Shown: positions 41,101-49,632 of the stretch, piece after piece
How positions within the stretch are numbered: position 1 is the stretch's first letter
Layout of the letters: the number at the start of each line of letters is the position of its first letter
DNA from: Synechococcales cyanobacterium S06
Lineage (GTDB): Bacteria > Cyanobacteriota > Cyanobacteriia > Cyanobacteriales > JAABRE01
Reading direction: 5' to 3'
Length of the DNA stretch: 64,000 nucleotides
Assembly: GCA_011391125.1 (NCBI GenBank)
Contig: JAABRE010000021.1
Coordinates: 1 to 64,000, forward strand
The notes under the pieces: model-generated
What the model saw: the letters and a program-made list of their open reading frames with translations, nothing else
Databases searched by the model: none
What the model was told of the DNA's origin: nothing
Program-made: the position numbers and the translations under genes

Positions 41101-42581
41101 AGTCCTTCTAATCTGGCCCTTCTTTCCCAATAACCGTCTAAACCGACATCTTCTTCTGAACCTGCTGCGAGGTCCTTTTTAGTCATGATTTCTTCATCCC
41201 CAGAGCCAATTAATTTACCATTATTGGCGGCGGTTACATCAATAATTAAATTACTACCAGGAGGACTATATCTAGGTTTTGGTCCGTAACGATCATCCGC
41301 TCTATAGGTATCATCTACATAGGGTTTTTTCTGTAGTTTATTGAAAATTCTTTTATTAAGATCACTGTTATTCCAATTAGCATCTCTGACAGAAACATTA
41401 CTTTTATCTGAGCTATTTCTGGAGAGGGATTTATCTTCGGTAAAAAGTACAATGGGATCTAAGGAATAATCATAGGGTTTACCAACATTTTTAACCGAAT
41501 CTGTGCCACTATCTAAAGTTTTAGGAGACGCTGGTTTTTTACCCGCTCCGGGATATAAATAAATCTTAGCATTACCACCAAATGTATTTTGTTTACTATC
41601 AAAAGTCATTATTTGACCCTGAAATTCGATTTCATCACTGCCATTATCTTTTAAATATTGTGCAATACTAATTTCTGAAGCATCTTCGGTATAAAGACAG
41701 GATTTTGGCGAGCTAATTAGGTGTAAATTAATTTTATCTGATTGTTGTCCTAACATTAAGTTTCCACCGGTATGAACTGCTCCATTCCAGTTAAAATCAG
41801 GGCCTGGAAATATCTCTAAATCATATCTAAACCAAGCAGCCCATTTATTACCTTTATCCATTTGTCTGTCTTGCTGAAATTCCATCGCTACTACGCTTCT
41901 ATTTCCCGCATTCTTGTTAGCAACTACCGCATTTATTTGTACACTTTTTCTGATGGATGCTTCGCTAACTTTATACCATCCTCCTCCCACCTTTAATTGT
42001 TCTATTCCACAAGCGGCTGCGTTTGAATTTGATTGAATGTTTAATGGTCCGCTACGAGTAACTAAGTTTTCGGCTTTTAAGGCTAAATCATCATCCTCTA
42101 TGGTCACTCCACCGCCTTCTTCTTTGGTTAAAATTGAATAAGCAACCGTTTCACCGTTGTCCGTTTCATACACCCAAGCGTTATCTAGGCCTCCACCATT
42201 AATATCTATTCTTTCCTCATCTGGTAAGGTGTATTTATCCTCGTTTTTCATGTCAGCTTCAATCTTTGACCCAGCAGGTTCACCAGCTGGAGCATCTTCG
42301 TTAAAATAATATTCAATTTTCGCTTTGGCCCTTTCAATGGCCGGAGTTGCAGCGTTATAAACTTTTTTATTTTCTCTAGTCGTCAAGACCTGTTCACTTT
42401 GTTGACCACTGCGAATCAACATTGTGGTTACACTTAAACTCAATACTAATAGTAACATCATTGATAAGGGCAACACAAAGCCTTTTTCGGGCTCTTTTGT
42501 CACTACCTGCATTACATAACGAATTAAGCCGACATTGAGTCTAGGTTCAGTCTTTGGCGGGATATCTTGACTTTTTTTCAT
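38121..42581 (-). CDS. hpsA: HpsA-like hormogonium polysaccharide biosynthesis protein (1486 aa)
   Basis: N-terminus EKGFVLPLSMMLLLVLSLSVTTMLIRSGQQSEQVLTTRENKKVYNAATPAIERAKAKIEYYF, large size, and position ahead of three pseudopilins match hpsA loci. Confidence 0.72.
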   Translation of the reverse strand: MKKSQDIPPKTEPRLNVGLIRYVMQVVTKEPEKGFVLPLSMMLLLVLSLSVTTMLIRSGQQSEQVLTTRENKKVYNAATPAIERAKAKIEYYFNEDAPAGEPAGSKIEADMKNEDKYTLPDEERIDINGGGLDNAWVYETDNGETVAYSILTKEEGGGVTIEDDDLALKAENLVTRSGPLNIQSNSNAAACGIEQLKVGGGWYKVSEASIRKSVQINAVVANKNAGNRSVVAMEFQQDRQMDKGNKWAAWFRYDLEIFPGPDFNWNGAVHTGGNLMLGQQSDKINLHLISSPKSCLYTEDASEISIAQYLKDNGSDEIEFQGQIMTFDSKQNTFGGNAKIYLYPGAGKKPASPKTLDSGTDSVKNVGKPYDYSLDPIVLFTEDKSLSRNSSDKSNVSVRDANWNNSDLNKRIFNKLQKKPYVDDTYRADDRYGPKPRYSPPGSNLIIDVTAANNGKLIGSGDEEIMTKKDLAAGSEEDVGLDGYWERRARLEGLRLIVGQRLELGNVFGWRANNDPMYPINDNALDSEARQRKTLRDNLAAVQSMAVYHQANNDQDFPVACMAFTAHPGSSQTIANSTKFEQISVNGTTFLDTDFLTGTGTNGWEFNAPGNVSSSSAFATAINSPTKPLRIALTNLAYFAGDPDGAFPPKQETSGSIIHPYPQLTMWGNYSNLRRVIARLDAGVDYDDLSIADQTTLHTASCNLGMLAYNVKNKEEQEKDAEILLEQQAQTALNNALVLPGMVAFAQHLSDLVSGTGNANNKINTLIDPKVSFPPGYDRYKKPQECVDDNDKTCATNFYAQFTQAQFEEAILEKQGLNDDKKLEYIAAAQLLGQAIEGIVNLDVNAERSINDDRTLGFKPGVVSSLKKKVPGSLDWDPNTGEVSLKEGNDFVTFRTACDPNIFSSAFNANPNAPGFDDRKVALAMAFCSPQDYPDQPLTQAPKYPSLYYLFPKEDHNHDGGGTQPTGEEYIADTYIQGVNTGFTYKVIADTNSNATEDGTEDLTAITLQPRLLTDWELPYTTTNSNIRNQITYLGTPYYVPFLDKGIFDGRELMALRVLDVDLNLLRNNNIGADTWLPRTGMVYAFREDAVREDAIARPANGTWSTCGTETALTTGNANCRMRPKVTNPQYPPRNGDTGVSPKAVDGYPDPERRPHGFRLRNGSNLSRPGNRGLSFISDQPVYIQGNFNLHGSNLLEEFTQLLADNWSNFYDRTTLSNTFAKPSSDSWRPSEVISDAVNILSNSFCDGTIEDGFKGTNSTDPNTSCPSGGNSSYRNYTIKGKDDNSWNREDDTTTNLTLPILVDRNGFAWRGTTKYEFSNSDNYNSMESNRTIGTGVDNQRVNTIIVSGLTPSRPGSSYGGLHNFPRFLENWDGKDLFISGSFIQLNFSTSASSLFDLEKQAWEPGGVGKSGEKLPHYRAPNRRWGYDVALQYNPPGPVAARFVSEGTPRSEFYRELPVDDPYVKQLRCAANPNGGLVDQNATDCN

Positions 42582-42722
42582 AATTTTTTAATAATTAAAT
42601 TTTTACTTGTTTTTTTTTACAAGTTACAAGATGTAACTATTTTTTTCTATATTATCTTACAAAGTGTACCCACAAAGTATCTTGGAGCGATCATTTTTTT
42701 TTGTGTTTGTTATATTAAAATA

Positions 42723-42740
42723 AGGTGATCAAGATCACCT
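42723..42740. promoter_or_regulatory. Inverted repeat AGGTGATC-AA-GATCACCT in the folK leader
   Basis: 8-bp perfect arms, 14 bp before the folK ATG. Confidence 0.5.
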
Positions 42741-42754
42741 CGTTAATTTGGCTT

Positions 42755-43267
42755 ATGTCTCAATGCGCGATTGCCCTTGGTAGTAATTTAGGGGATTCTT
42801 TAACTATTCTTGAAACTGCTATCAATTGCTTAAAAGAAATTCCAGAGTCTGAATTTATTAGCTGTTCAAAATGGTATAGAACTAAACCCGTAGGACCACC
42901 ACAACCTGATTATATAAACGGTTGCGCTGTTTTTAGCGTACAGTTAACACCCCAAGAATTGCTAATAAAACTGTTAGAAATTGAGCAAAAATTTGGGCGA
43001 ACTCGTGAAATTTATTGGGGACCTCGGACCTTAGATTTAGATATTATTCTTTATGATGACCTAATTTTAGAAACTGCTAGTTTACAAATACCCCATCCTA
43101 GAATGCGAGAAAGGGCATTTGTCCTCGTACCCCTAGCACAAATTGCGCCTTTTTGGATCGATCCTGTAACAAAACTTAATATTAGTGAATTGCTAGGAAA
43201 AATAGATATTTCGGGAGTAGAATCCCTCACCCCCCAACCCCCTCTCCCCGTGGGTGAGGGGGAGTAG
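42755..43267 (+). CDS. folK: 2-amino-4-hydroxy-6-hydroxymethyldihydropteridine diphosphokinase
   Basis: CAIALGSNLGDSL; PPQPDYINGCAVF; GPRTLDLDIILYDDL; IPHPRMRERAFVLVPL. C-terminus ESLTPQPPLPVGEGE is encoded by the 47-bp repeat. Confidence 0.95.
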   Translation: MSQCAIALGSNLGDSLTILETAINCLKEIPESEFISCSKWYRTKPVGPPQPDYINGCAVFSVQLTPQELLIKLLEIEQKFGRTREIYWGPRTLDLDIILYDDLILETASLQIPHPRMRERAFVLVPLAQIAPFWIDPVTKLNISELLGKIDISGVESLTPQPPLPVGEGE

Positions 43268-43313
43268 AATCCCTCACCCCCCAACCCCCTCTCCCCGTGG
43301 GTGAGGGGGAGTA
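43214..43313. repeat. 47-bp tandem duplication, ~2.1 copies, with internal CCCTCACCC/GGGTGAGGG dyad
   Basis: Two identical units GGAGTAGAATCCCTCACCCCCCAACCCCCTCTCCCCGTGGGTGAGGG starting at 43214 and 43261. Confidence 0.9.
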
Positions 43314-43326
43314 AGAGTCATTCACA

Positions 43327-43468
43327 GTAGGGTGGGCAAAACGGACAACAAGATGGGGAACGTGTTTTCACTCATCAACCGTTTAGCCCACAATTATTTG
43401 GTGGTGGGCAATGGTGTAAGAATAGCTAAAATATTAGCATAAATTAATCGCACCATTGCCCACCCTAC
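43327..43468. mobile_element. MITE-like element, 142 bp, 12-bp perfect terminal repeats
   Basis: GTAGGGTGGGCA (43327..43338) / TGCCCACCCTAC (43457..43468), plus inner inverted repeat GTGGGCAATGGTG (43404) / CACCATTGCCCAC (43451). Confidence 0.65.
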
Positions 43469-43513
43469 CTAATTATGATAAGATCAAATATTAATCAATA
43501 ATTAATATTTTTT

Positions 43514-44056
43514 ATGTTCAAAGAATTACCCCAAATATTGCAGAAACGTCTCTTTTTTCAAGGTAGAAAATTTAGTTTTGAAGTTAATAAATTGCGTCTT
43601 CCTAATGGTGTGGAAGGTGAATGGGAATGTGTGAGACACCCCGGAGGAGCGTTAATTATTCCTGTTACTAATGATGGTAAATTAGTTTTAGTTCGTCAAT
43701 ATAGATTTGCGGTATGTGGAAGATTATTGGAGTTTCCAGCAGGTACAATTGAACATAAGGAAAGTCCAGAGGAAACTGTGAAAAGAGAGATTCAAGAAGA
43801 GACAGGATATAAAGCTAATAAATGGCGAAGTTTAGGTAAGTTTCCCTTAGCTCCGGGATATTCTGATGAATATATTTACGCTTTTTTAGCAATGGATTTA
43901 GAAAAGTTAGAAACACCTCCAGAAATGGATGATGATGAAGATATTGAGGTGGTATTAATGACTCCCAAAGAGTTAGAAACTGCTATTTTAAATGGTGAAT
44001 TAATAGATGCTAAATCCATTGCTAGTTTCTTTTTAGCGCGTCCTTTTTTAACCTAA
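43514..44056 (+). CDS. NUDIX hydrolase (ADP-ribose pyrophosphatase type)
   Basis: Nudix box GTIEHKESPEETVKREIQEETGYKA. Confidence 0.93.
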   Translation: MFKELPQILQKRLFFQGRKFSFEVNKLRLPNGVEGEWECVRHPGGALIIPVTNDGKLVLVRQYRFAVCGRLLEFPAGTIEHKESPEETVKREIQEETGYKANKWRSLGKFPLAPGYSDEYIYAFLAMDLEKLETPPEMDDDEDIEVVLMTPKELETAILNGELIDAKSIASFFLARPFLT

Positions 44057-44100
44057 TTTTAATTAAGAAAAAGGGCGATTATTTCGCCCTAAATGAGAAA

Positions 44101-44919
44101 TTATTGCTGGTTTTCTAAGGTTTTTTTAATAAGGTTAATATCGAGGTTTAATTTAACGGCAATTTCCTCAATACTTAACCCTAATTCCCTCAATAAAGGT
44201 GCAGTTTCTAACTTACCTTCTCGTTTACCTTCTTGTTTACCTTCTCGTTTACCTTCTCGTTTAAAATCTTCACCAACTTCTCGAAAATATCGAGTTTGTT
44301 TTAATTCTTGTAAGGAAAACATATTTTCAATCTCCTGACGACTTAAACTGGTTAATTTATAGACAATAATCGTTTCTATCAATTCTAAAACTTTTTGAGA
44401 GAGGGTCTGATCTTTAATTTCCATTTTAGCTTGGTTAAAGAGAGAAGGGGCTTTGTCTAAAACAACTTGCTCTGTACCGACGATTAATGAGATAATTTCT
44501 TTAGCTAAAGACGGTTGATTGGCTGTATTTTCTAACTCATTCAGATAAATTATTTTTATTTGTTGAGTGTTTAAAAAACCACGATATTGCTGGGGAAAAG
44601 TTGGCTCTAAATTCCGATGAGCAAAAATAGCTATGGCACACCAATCATTTTTTGGCTGATATTGTCCTAAGTAAAGCATAATTTCCGTGAAAAAACGCCA
44701 ATAAAAATCAGTTTTTGGCTGAAATTGAACCTCAATAAAATAAATAGGTTGTTCAAAAAGGGCTTCAGGAGGAGTAAAAATACCATCAAAACGACGACTT
44801 AATTCTTTAATTTCTGCTGAGGAAAATTGATAACCAGGAATAACTGGAGAGTTAATTAACTCAAACACAAGGTTAGGAAAAGTTAGAAAAAGTTGGTAAA
44901 AAATTGTGTCAGTTTTCAT
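44101..44919 (-). CDS. Rpn family recombination-promoting nuclease / DUF2887-like
   Basis: FPNLVFELINSP...RFDGIFTPP...PIYFIEVQFQPKTDFYWRFFTEIMLYL (D..ExQ nuclease motif); C-terminal (REGK)n. Confidence 0.87.
   Translation of the reverse strand: MKTDTIFYQLFLTFPNLVFELINSPVIPGYQFSSAEIKELSRRFDGIFTPPEALFEQPIYFIEVQFQPKTDFYWRFFTEIMLYLGQYQPKNDWCAIAIFAHRNLEPTFPQQYRGFLNTQQIKIIYLNELENTANQPSLAKEIISLIVGTEQVVLDKAPSLFNQAKMEIKDQTLSQKVLELIETIIVYKLTSLSRQEIENMFSLQELKQTRYFREVGEDFKREGKREGKQEGKREGKLETAPLLRELGLSIEEIAVKLNLDINLIKKTLENQQ
44213..44263. repeat. 12-bp tandem repeat encoding (K-R/Q-E-G)n
   Basis: ttaccttctcg-ttt period-12 repeats. Confidence 0.8.
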
Positions 44920-44970
44920 AATTTTAACCTTATATAATCTAATTAATTATAATGTATTTTTAAGGAAAAA

Positions 44971-46401
44971 ATGTCTAATTTAATTGTATTTTGGCATCGT
45001 AAAGATTTAAGGATTTCTGATAATATTGGGTTAACAGAAGCTAGAAAAAATAGTGATCAAATCATAGGTTTATTCTGTTTTGATCCGAATATTTTAAACC
45101 GTGATGACATCGCTCCAGCTAGGATTAAATATATGTTAGGTTGTCTGGCAGAATTACAGCAATCCTACCAAAAAATTGGCAGTCAATTGTTAATTTTAAA
45201 TGGTAATCCTGCAACTTCTATTCTTACATTGGCTAAAACATTAAATATTAGCTCAATTTACTACAATCAAGATGTAGAACCCTACGCCATTGCCAGAGAT
45301 AAACTGGTAAAAAATGCTTTAACAAAAGAAGGCATTTCTTGTCATGGTTTTTGGGATCAATTGTTACATTTTCCTGAAGAAATTGTCACTAAAACTAATG
45401 AAAATTATAAGGTTTATACTCCTTTTTGGAACAATTGGATTGCCAAAAGTAAGCCTTCTCTAGCACAAAACATTGAAAATGTCAAGGGGTTGACCGAAGA
45501 ACAAATTACCTTGGCAAAATCAGCCGGAATAGTTAATTTACCCACTTTAAAAGAGTTAGGTTATGTGTGGGAAAATGACTTATTTTTAACCCCCGGAGAA
45601 ACTGCAGCCAAACAACAATTAAACTACTTTTGTGACTCGTTAATTTATGAATATAATGAGCAGAGAAATTACCCTGCAATTGAGGGAACTTCCCAGTTAA
45701 GTGCTGCTTTAAAATTTGGGGCGATCGGAATTAGAACGGTTTGGCAAGCTGCGGTCAATTGTTATGAAAACTGTCGCAGTGACGAAGCCAGAGACAATGT
45801 ACAAACTTGGCAAAAAGAGTTAGCATGGCGGGAGTTTTATCAGCATTGTTTATATAATTTTCCCGAATTAGAACAGGGTCCCTACCGCAAAGAATTTAAG
45901 GATTTTCCATGGGAAAACGACGAAAAACTATTTCAAGCTTGGTGTGAAGGAAATACTGGATATCCCATAGTTGATGCAGCCATGCGTCAGTTAAATGAAA
46001 CAGGTTGGATGCACAATCGTTGTCGGATGATTGTGGCAAGTTTTCTTACAAAAGACCTAATTATTGACTGGAAATGGGGGGAAAAATACTTTATGCAAAA
46101 ATTAGTTGATGGAGATTTAGCTGCTAATAATGGTGGTTGGCAGTGGAGTGCATCAAGTGGCATGGATCCCAAACCTTTAAGAATATTTAATCCCGCATCT
46201 CAGACACAAAAATTTGATCCCGAAGGGGAATATATTAGGACATGGATACCAGAATTAAGCTCCATTGATACACCCTATTTAATAACAGGAAATATTCCTA
46301 GTTTAGAACGTCATAGATGTGGTTATCCTCAGCCAATTGTCGATCACAAAATTCGCCAAAATGAGTTTAAAAACCTCTATAAAATGCAGAAAATCAATTG
46401 A
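44971..46401 (+). CDS. phr: Deoxyribodipyrimidine photolyase (cryptochrome/photolyase family)
   Basis: LIVFWHRKDLRISDNIGL; WREFYQHCLYNFP; MRQLNETGWMHNRCRMIVASFLTKDLIIDWKWGEKYFMQKLVDGDLAANNGGWQWSASSGMDPKPLRIFNP. Confidence 0.96.
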   Translation: MSNLIVFWHRKDLRISDNIGLTEARKNSDQIIGLFCFDPNILNRDDIAPARIKYMLGCLAELQQSYQKIGSQLLILNGNPATSILTLAKTLNISSIYYNQDVEPYAIARDKLVKNALTKEGISCHGFWDQLLHFPEEIVTKTNENYKVYTPFWNNWIAKSKPSLAQNIENVKGLTEEQITLAKSAGIVNLPTLKELGYVWENDLFLTPGETAAKQQLNYFCDSLIYEYNEQRNYPAIEGTSQLSAALKFGAIGIRTVWQAAVNCYENCRSDEARDNVQTWQKELAWREFYQHCLYNFPELEQGPYRKEFKDFPWENDEKLFQAWCEGNTGYPIVDAAMRQLNETGWMHNRCRMIVASFLTKDLIIDWKWGEKYFMQKLVDGDLAANNGGWQWSASSGMDPKPLRIFNPASQTQKFDPEGEYIRTWIPELSSIDTPYLITGNIPSLERHRCGYPQPIVDHKIRQNEFKNLYKMQKIN

Positions 46402-46433
46402 TAATTAGGTTCGTTGTTGCCCAAATCTGGCTA

Positions 46434-46461
46434 GTAGGGGTGAACGGCCGTTCACCCCTAC
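46434..46461. repeat. 28-bp perfect palindrome GTAGGGGTGAACGGCCGTTCACCCCTAC, nested in a MITE-A-like context
   Basis: Flanks GGTTCGTTGTTGC ... GCAACAACAAACT resemble the ends of the MITE A core. Confidence 0.85.
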
Positions 46462-46526
46462 CAGCAACAACAAACTATTTTTAAACTGTTATATTTTAGG
46501 TAAATAAAAACATATTAAGATTATTT

Positions 46527-47078
46527 ATGGCACGCAGACCACCTCGATATTATGACTCACCACCCCAACCGTCACGGAATCAGCCTTCAACGGGGAAAAA
46601 CTGGTTAAATTACACTTCCATCGCCATTTTTGGTGGTATTTTCGTATTAGGGGTAGGAGTGGGCATTGGTTTCAGTTCCACCGCAAGTTTTACACCGGAA
46701 AACGTTGCATCCAGGGAGGTAATTGACCGCAGCGCCCCTAATGCTGAATTATGCGTACAATATGGCGCAAGTGCCATGGTTGCTGATATGCGCATCTTTT
46801 TAAGCTTAAACCCTTTTAGCGTTTATGTGACTCAACCGACAATGCGCCCCGGATGTGTGCTACGTCGCAATAATTGGGCAATTTTAGAACAAAAAGGATT
46901 GGTTTCACCGGATCAAGTTAGGGATTGTAAAAATAGGATGAATACTTTTGGTTTTACCGGGGTTTTGGAAGGTTCTCCACGCATTGATTGTGTATATCAA
47001 AACGATGCCGCTGGAAACCTGTTCTTAAATCAACCCGGAACTAATAGTAATACTAAACGTGAGTCAGATAGTTTTTAA
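46527..47078 (+). CDS. DUF3172 domain-containing protein
   Basis: NAELCVQYGASAMVADMRIFLSLNPFSVYVTQPTMRPGCVLRRNNWAILEQ. Confidence 0.85.
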   Translation: MARRPPRYYDSPPQPSRNQPSTGKNWLNYTSIAIFGGIFVLGVGVGIGFSSTASFTPENVASREVIDRSAPNAELCVQYGASAMVADMRIFLSLNPFSVYVTQPTMRPGCVLRRNNWAILEQKGLVSPDQVRDCKNRMNTFGFTGVLEGSPRIDCVYQNDAAGNLFLNQPGTNSNTKRESDSF

Positions 47079-47094
47079 GGGAGAGGGATTATAA

Positions 47095-48975
47095 ATGTGT
47101 GGAATTGTTGGATATATTGGAACACAAACTGCGACGGATATTTTAATTGCAGGATTAGAAAGGTTAGAATATCGCGGGTATGATTCAGCCGGAATCGCTA
47201 CTATTTTAGAGGATAAATTGTATTGTGTGCGAGCAAAGGGGAAATTATATAACTTAAGAGAAAAGTTACAAACGGAAATAAATCCATCTCAGATTGGCAT
47301 TGGTCATACCCGTTGGGCCACCCATGGAAAACCAGAGGAATATAATGCCCATCCCCACTTAGATATGAGTGGAAAATTAGCAGTTGTCCAGAATGGAATC
47401 ATTGAAAACTATCGAGAATTAAAGGAAAATTTACTTGCAAAAGGAATCATTTTTACTTCTGATACTGATACTGAAGTAATACCCCATTTAATTGCTGATT
47501 ATTTATCCTCTGGTAAACTTTCCCTGATGGAAGCTGTACAAAAAACCATTATTGATTTAAGCGGCGCATTTGCCATTGCCGTCATTAGTTCTGATTTCCC
47601 TGATGAACTCGTGGTAGCTCGTCAACAAGCGCCCTTAATTTTAGGTTTTGGTCAAGGTGAATTTTTCTGCGCTTCAGATTTAACCGCTTTAGTACCCCAT
47701 ACTCACGCAGTTTTAAGTTTAGAAAACGGGGAAATGGCGCGATTAACACCTTTAGGAGTGGAAGTTTATAACTTTGCAGGAGTGCGTCAGAAAAAATATC
47801 CGCGTACCCTTGATTGGAATCCCATAATGGTTGAGAAACAGGGATTTCGTCACTTTATGCTGAAGGAAATCTATGAACAACCGGGGGTAGTTAGAACTTG
47901 TTTAGAAGCTTATCTCAATGATAATTGGCACGCCGAAAATAACCCTGATTTTAGCCCAATTAACTTGGGTATTTCCAAGGATTTACTAACAGATTTGCAA
48001 CAGGTTCAAATATTAGCTTGTGGTACAAGTTGGCACGCGGGATTAGTCGGGAAATATTTAATCGAACAACTAGCTGGAATACCCACAAAAGTGGATTATT
48101 CCTCTGAATTTCGTTACGCTCCTGCGCCAATTACTGCTAATACTTTAACCATTGGTGTTACCCAATCGGGAGAAACTGCTGATACCCTGGCAGCTTTAGA
48201 ATTAGAAAGACAAAGAAGATCCAGTTTAGACAATCAATATAAAGCAAGATTATTAGGTATTACGAATCGTCCAGAAAGCACAATTAGCCAGTTAGTAGAG
48301 CATATTATTAATACCCATGCGGGAATAGAAATTGGTGTAGCAGCGACTAAAACCTTTGTAGCACAATTGATGGGGTTTTATTTCTTAGCTTTAGAATTGG
48401 CCTATCAAAGAAAGAGTTTATCTTTAGTAGAACTTGAAAATATTACTAAAGAATTACGGCAATTACCAACACAAATTGAGACAATTTTAGAGACTCAAGA
48501 GCGTTATATTGAGGATTTATCTCACCAGTTTTCAGAAACTCAAGATTTCATCTTTATCGGTAGGGGAATTAACTTTCCCATCGCCTTAGAAGGTGCTTTA
48601 AAACTAAAGGAAATTAGCTATATTCATGCGGAAGGATATGCTGCGGGAGAAATGAAACATGGACCGATCGCCCTCTTAGATGCTAAAGTACCAGTAGTGG
48701 CCATTGCCATCGCTGGAAGTGTCTATGAAAAAGTGATTTCCAACGCTCAAGAAGCGAAGGCCAGAGATGCGAAATTATTAGGAGTAGTTACGGTTAAAAA
48801 GAATGATAGTAATAGCGTATTTGATAAATTATTACCCATCCCAGAAGTGAATGAATTACTATCACCAATTCTCACAGTTGTTCCCTTGCAAATTTTAGCT
48901 TATCACATTGCGGCGCGTCGTGGTTTGGATGTAGATCAACCTAGAAATTTGGCTAAATCTGTTACCGTTGAATAA
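47095..48975 (+). CDS. glmS: Glutamine--fructose-6-phosphate aminotransferase (isomerizing)
   Basis: MCGIVGYIGTQ; LERLEYRGYDSAGIA; GHTRWATHGKP; two SIS domains; C-terminal QPRNLAKSVTVE. Confidence 0.98.
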   Translation: MCGIVGYIGTQTATDILIAGLERLEYRGYDSAGIATILEDKLYCVRAKGKLYNLREKLQTEINPSQIGIGHTRWATHGKPEEYNAHPHLDMSGKLAVVQNGIIENYRELKENLLAKGIIFTSDTDTEVIPHLIADYLSSGKLSLMEAVQKTIIDLSGAFAIAVISSDFPDELVVARQQAPLILGFGQGEFFCASDLTALVPHTHAVLSLENGEMARLTPLGVEVYNFAGVRQKKYPRTLDWNPIMVEKQGFRHFMLKEIYEQPGVVRTCLEAYLNDNWHAENNPDFSPINLGISKDLLTDLQQVQILACGTSWHAGLVGKYLIEQLAGIPTKVDYSSEFRYAPAPITANTLTIGVTQSGETADTLAALELERQRRSSLDNQYKARLLGITNRPESTISQLVEHIINTHAGIEIGVAATKTFVAQLMGFYFLALELAYQRKSLSLVELENITKELRQLPTQIETILETQERYIEDLSHQFSETQDFIFIGRGINFPIALEGALKLKEISYIHAEGYAAGEMKHGPIALLDAKVPVVAIAIAGSVYEKVISNAQEAKARDAKLLGVVTVKKNDSNSVFDKLLPIPEVNELLSPILTVVPLQILAYHIAARRGLDVDQPRNLAKSVTVE

Positions 48976-49083
48976 TCTATTCAAAAGTTTGGTTTTTAGA
49001 AAAAATCGGATTTTTGAGCAGGTAAAAAAATAGAGTGACAAGTTAGGTTAAAATAGACTGAATACAAAAAAAATATAGTAATC

Positions 49084-49422
49084 ATGGCCAAAATTGAATT
49101 TTCCCAAGGAATCACAGAAGAAACCGTACCTGATATCAAATTAACTCGTGCGAGAGATGGTAGCAGTGGTACTGCAACATTTTATTTTGACTCCCCCAGA
49201 ATTTTAGATACAGACAGAAACGAAGAAATCACTGGGATGTATTTGATTGACGATGAAGGTGAAATCGTCACCAAAGAAGTGAAAGGCAAATTTGTTAATG
49301 GTAGAGCTAAGGCAATTGAAGCTTTGCTCATTATGCGCTCGGCCGAAGAATGGGAGCGTTTCATGCGTTTTATGGAAAGATACGCGGAAGATAACGGTTT
49401 AGGGTTTACTAAAGCAAAATAA
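49084..49422 (+). CDS. psb28: Photosystem II reaction center protein Psb28
   Basis: [38 protein letters not shown]...[11 protein letters not shown]. Confidence 0.96.
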   Translation: MAKIEFSQGITEETVPDIKLTRARDGSSGTATFYFDSPRILDTDRNEEITGMYLIDDEGEIVTKEVKGKFVNGRAKAIEALLIMRSAEEWERFMRFMERYAEDNGLGFTKAK

Positions 49423-49427
49423 TAAAT

Positions 49428-49459
49428 AGTTGATAGTTGATAGTTGATAGTTGATAGTT
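49428..49459. repeat. Heptameric STRR (AGTTGAT)n
   Basis: agttgatagttgatagttgatagttgatagt. Confidence 0.8.
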
Positions 49460-49494
49460 TTTAATAATTGTTAATAAAAAACTTTTTCAACTAT

Positions 49495-49599
49495 TATAGA
49501 CTTTTCATTTGACATTTTACCTCTCTTTCCCCCCCTCTCCCTTTGGTTGGAGGGGGTAGGAGGTGAGGGATAAATAACATTTAATCGAAAATTGCTATA
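49495..49599 (-). mobile_element. MITE family B, copy 1 (reverse orientation, 105 bp)
   Basis: Reverse complement TATAGCAATTTTCGATTAAATGTTATTTATCCCTCACC...AAAGGGAGAGGGGG... aligns with the copy at 53805..53909. Confidence 0.65.
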
Positions 49600-49632
49600 A
49601 CTAAAATAATTATTTAAAATAAGGTAAAAATA

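Noticed and set aside
43214-43313. Tandem 47-bp repeats as a mini-CRISPR
   Set aside because: Units are directly contiguous with no spacers; no cas genes in the window.
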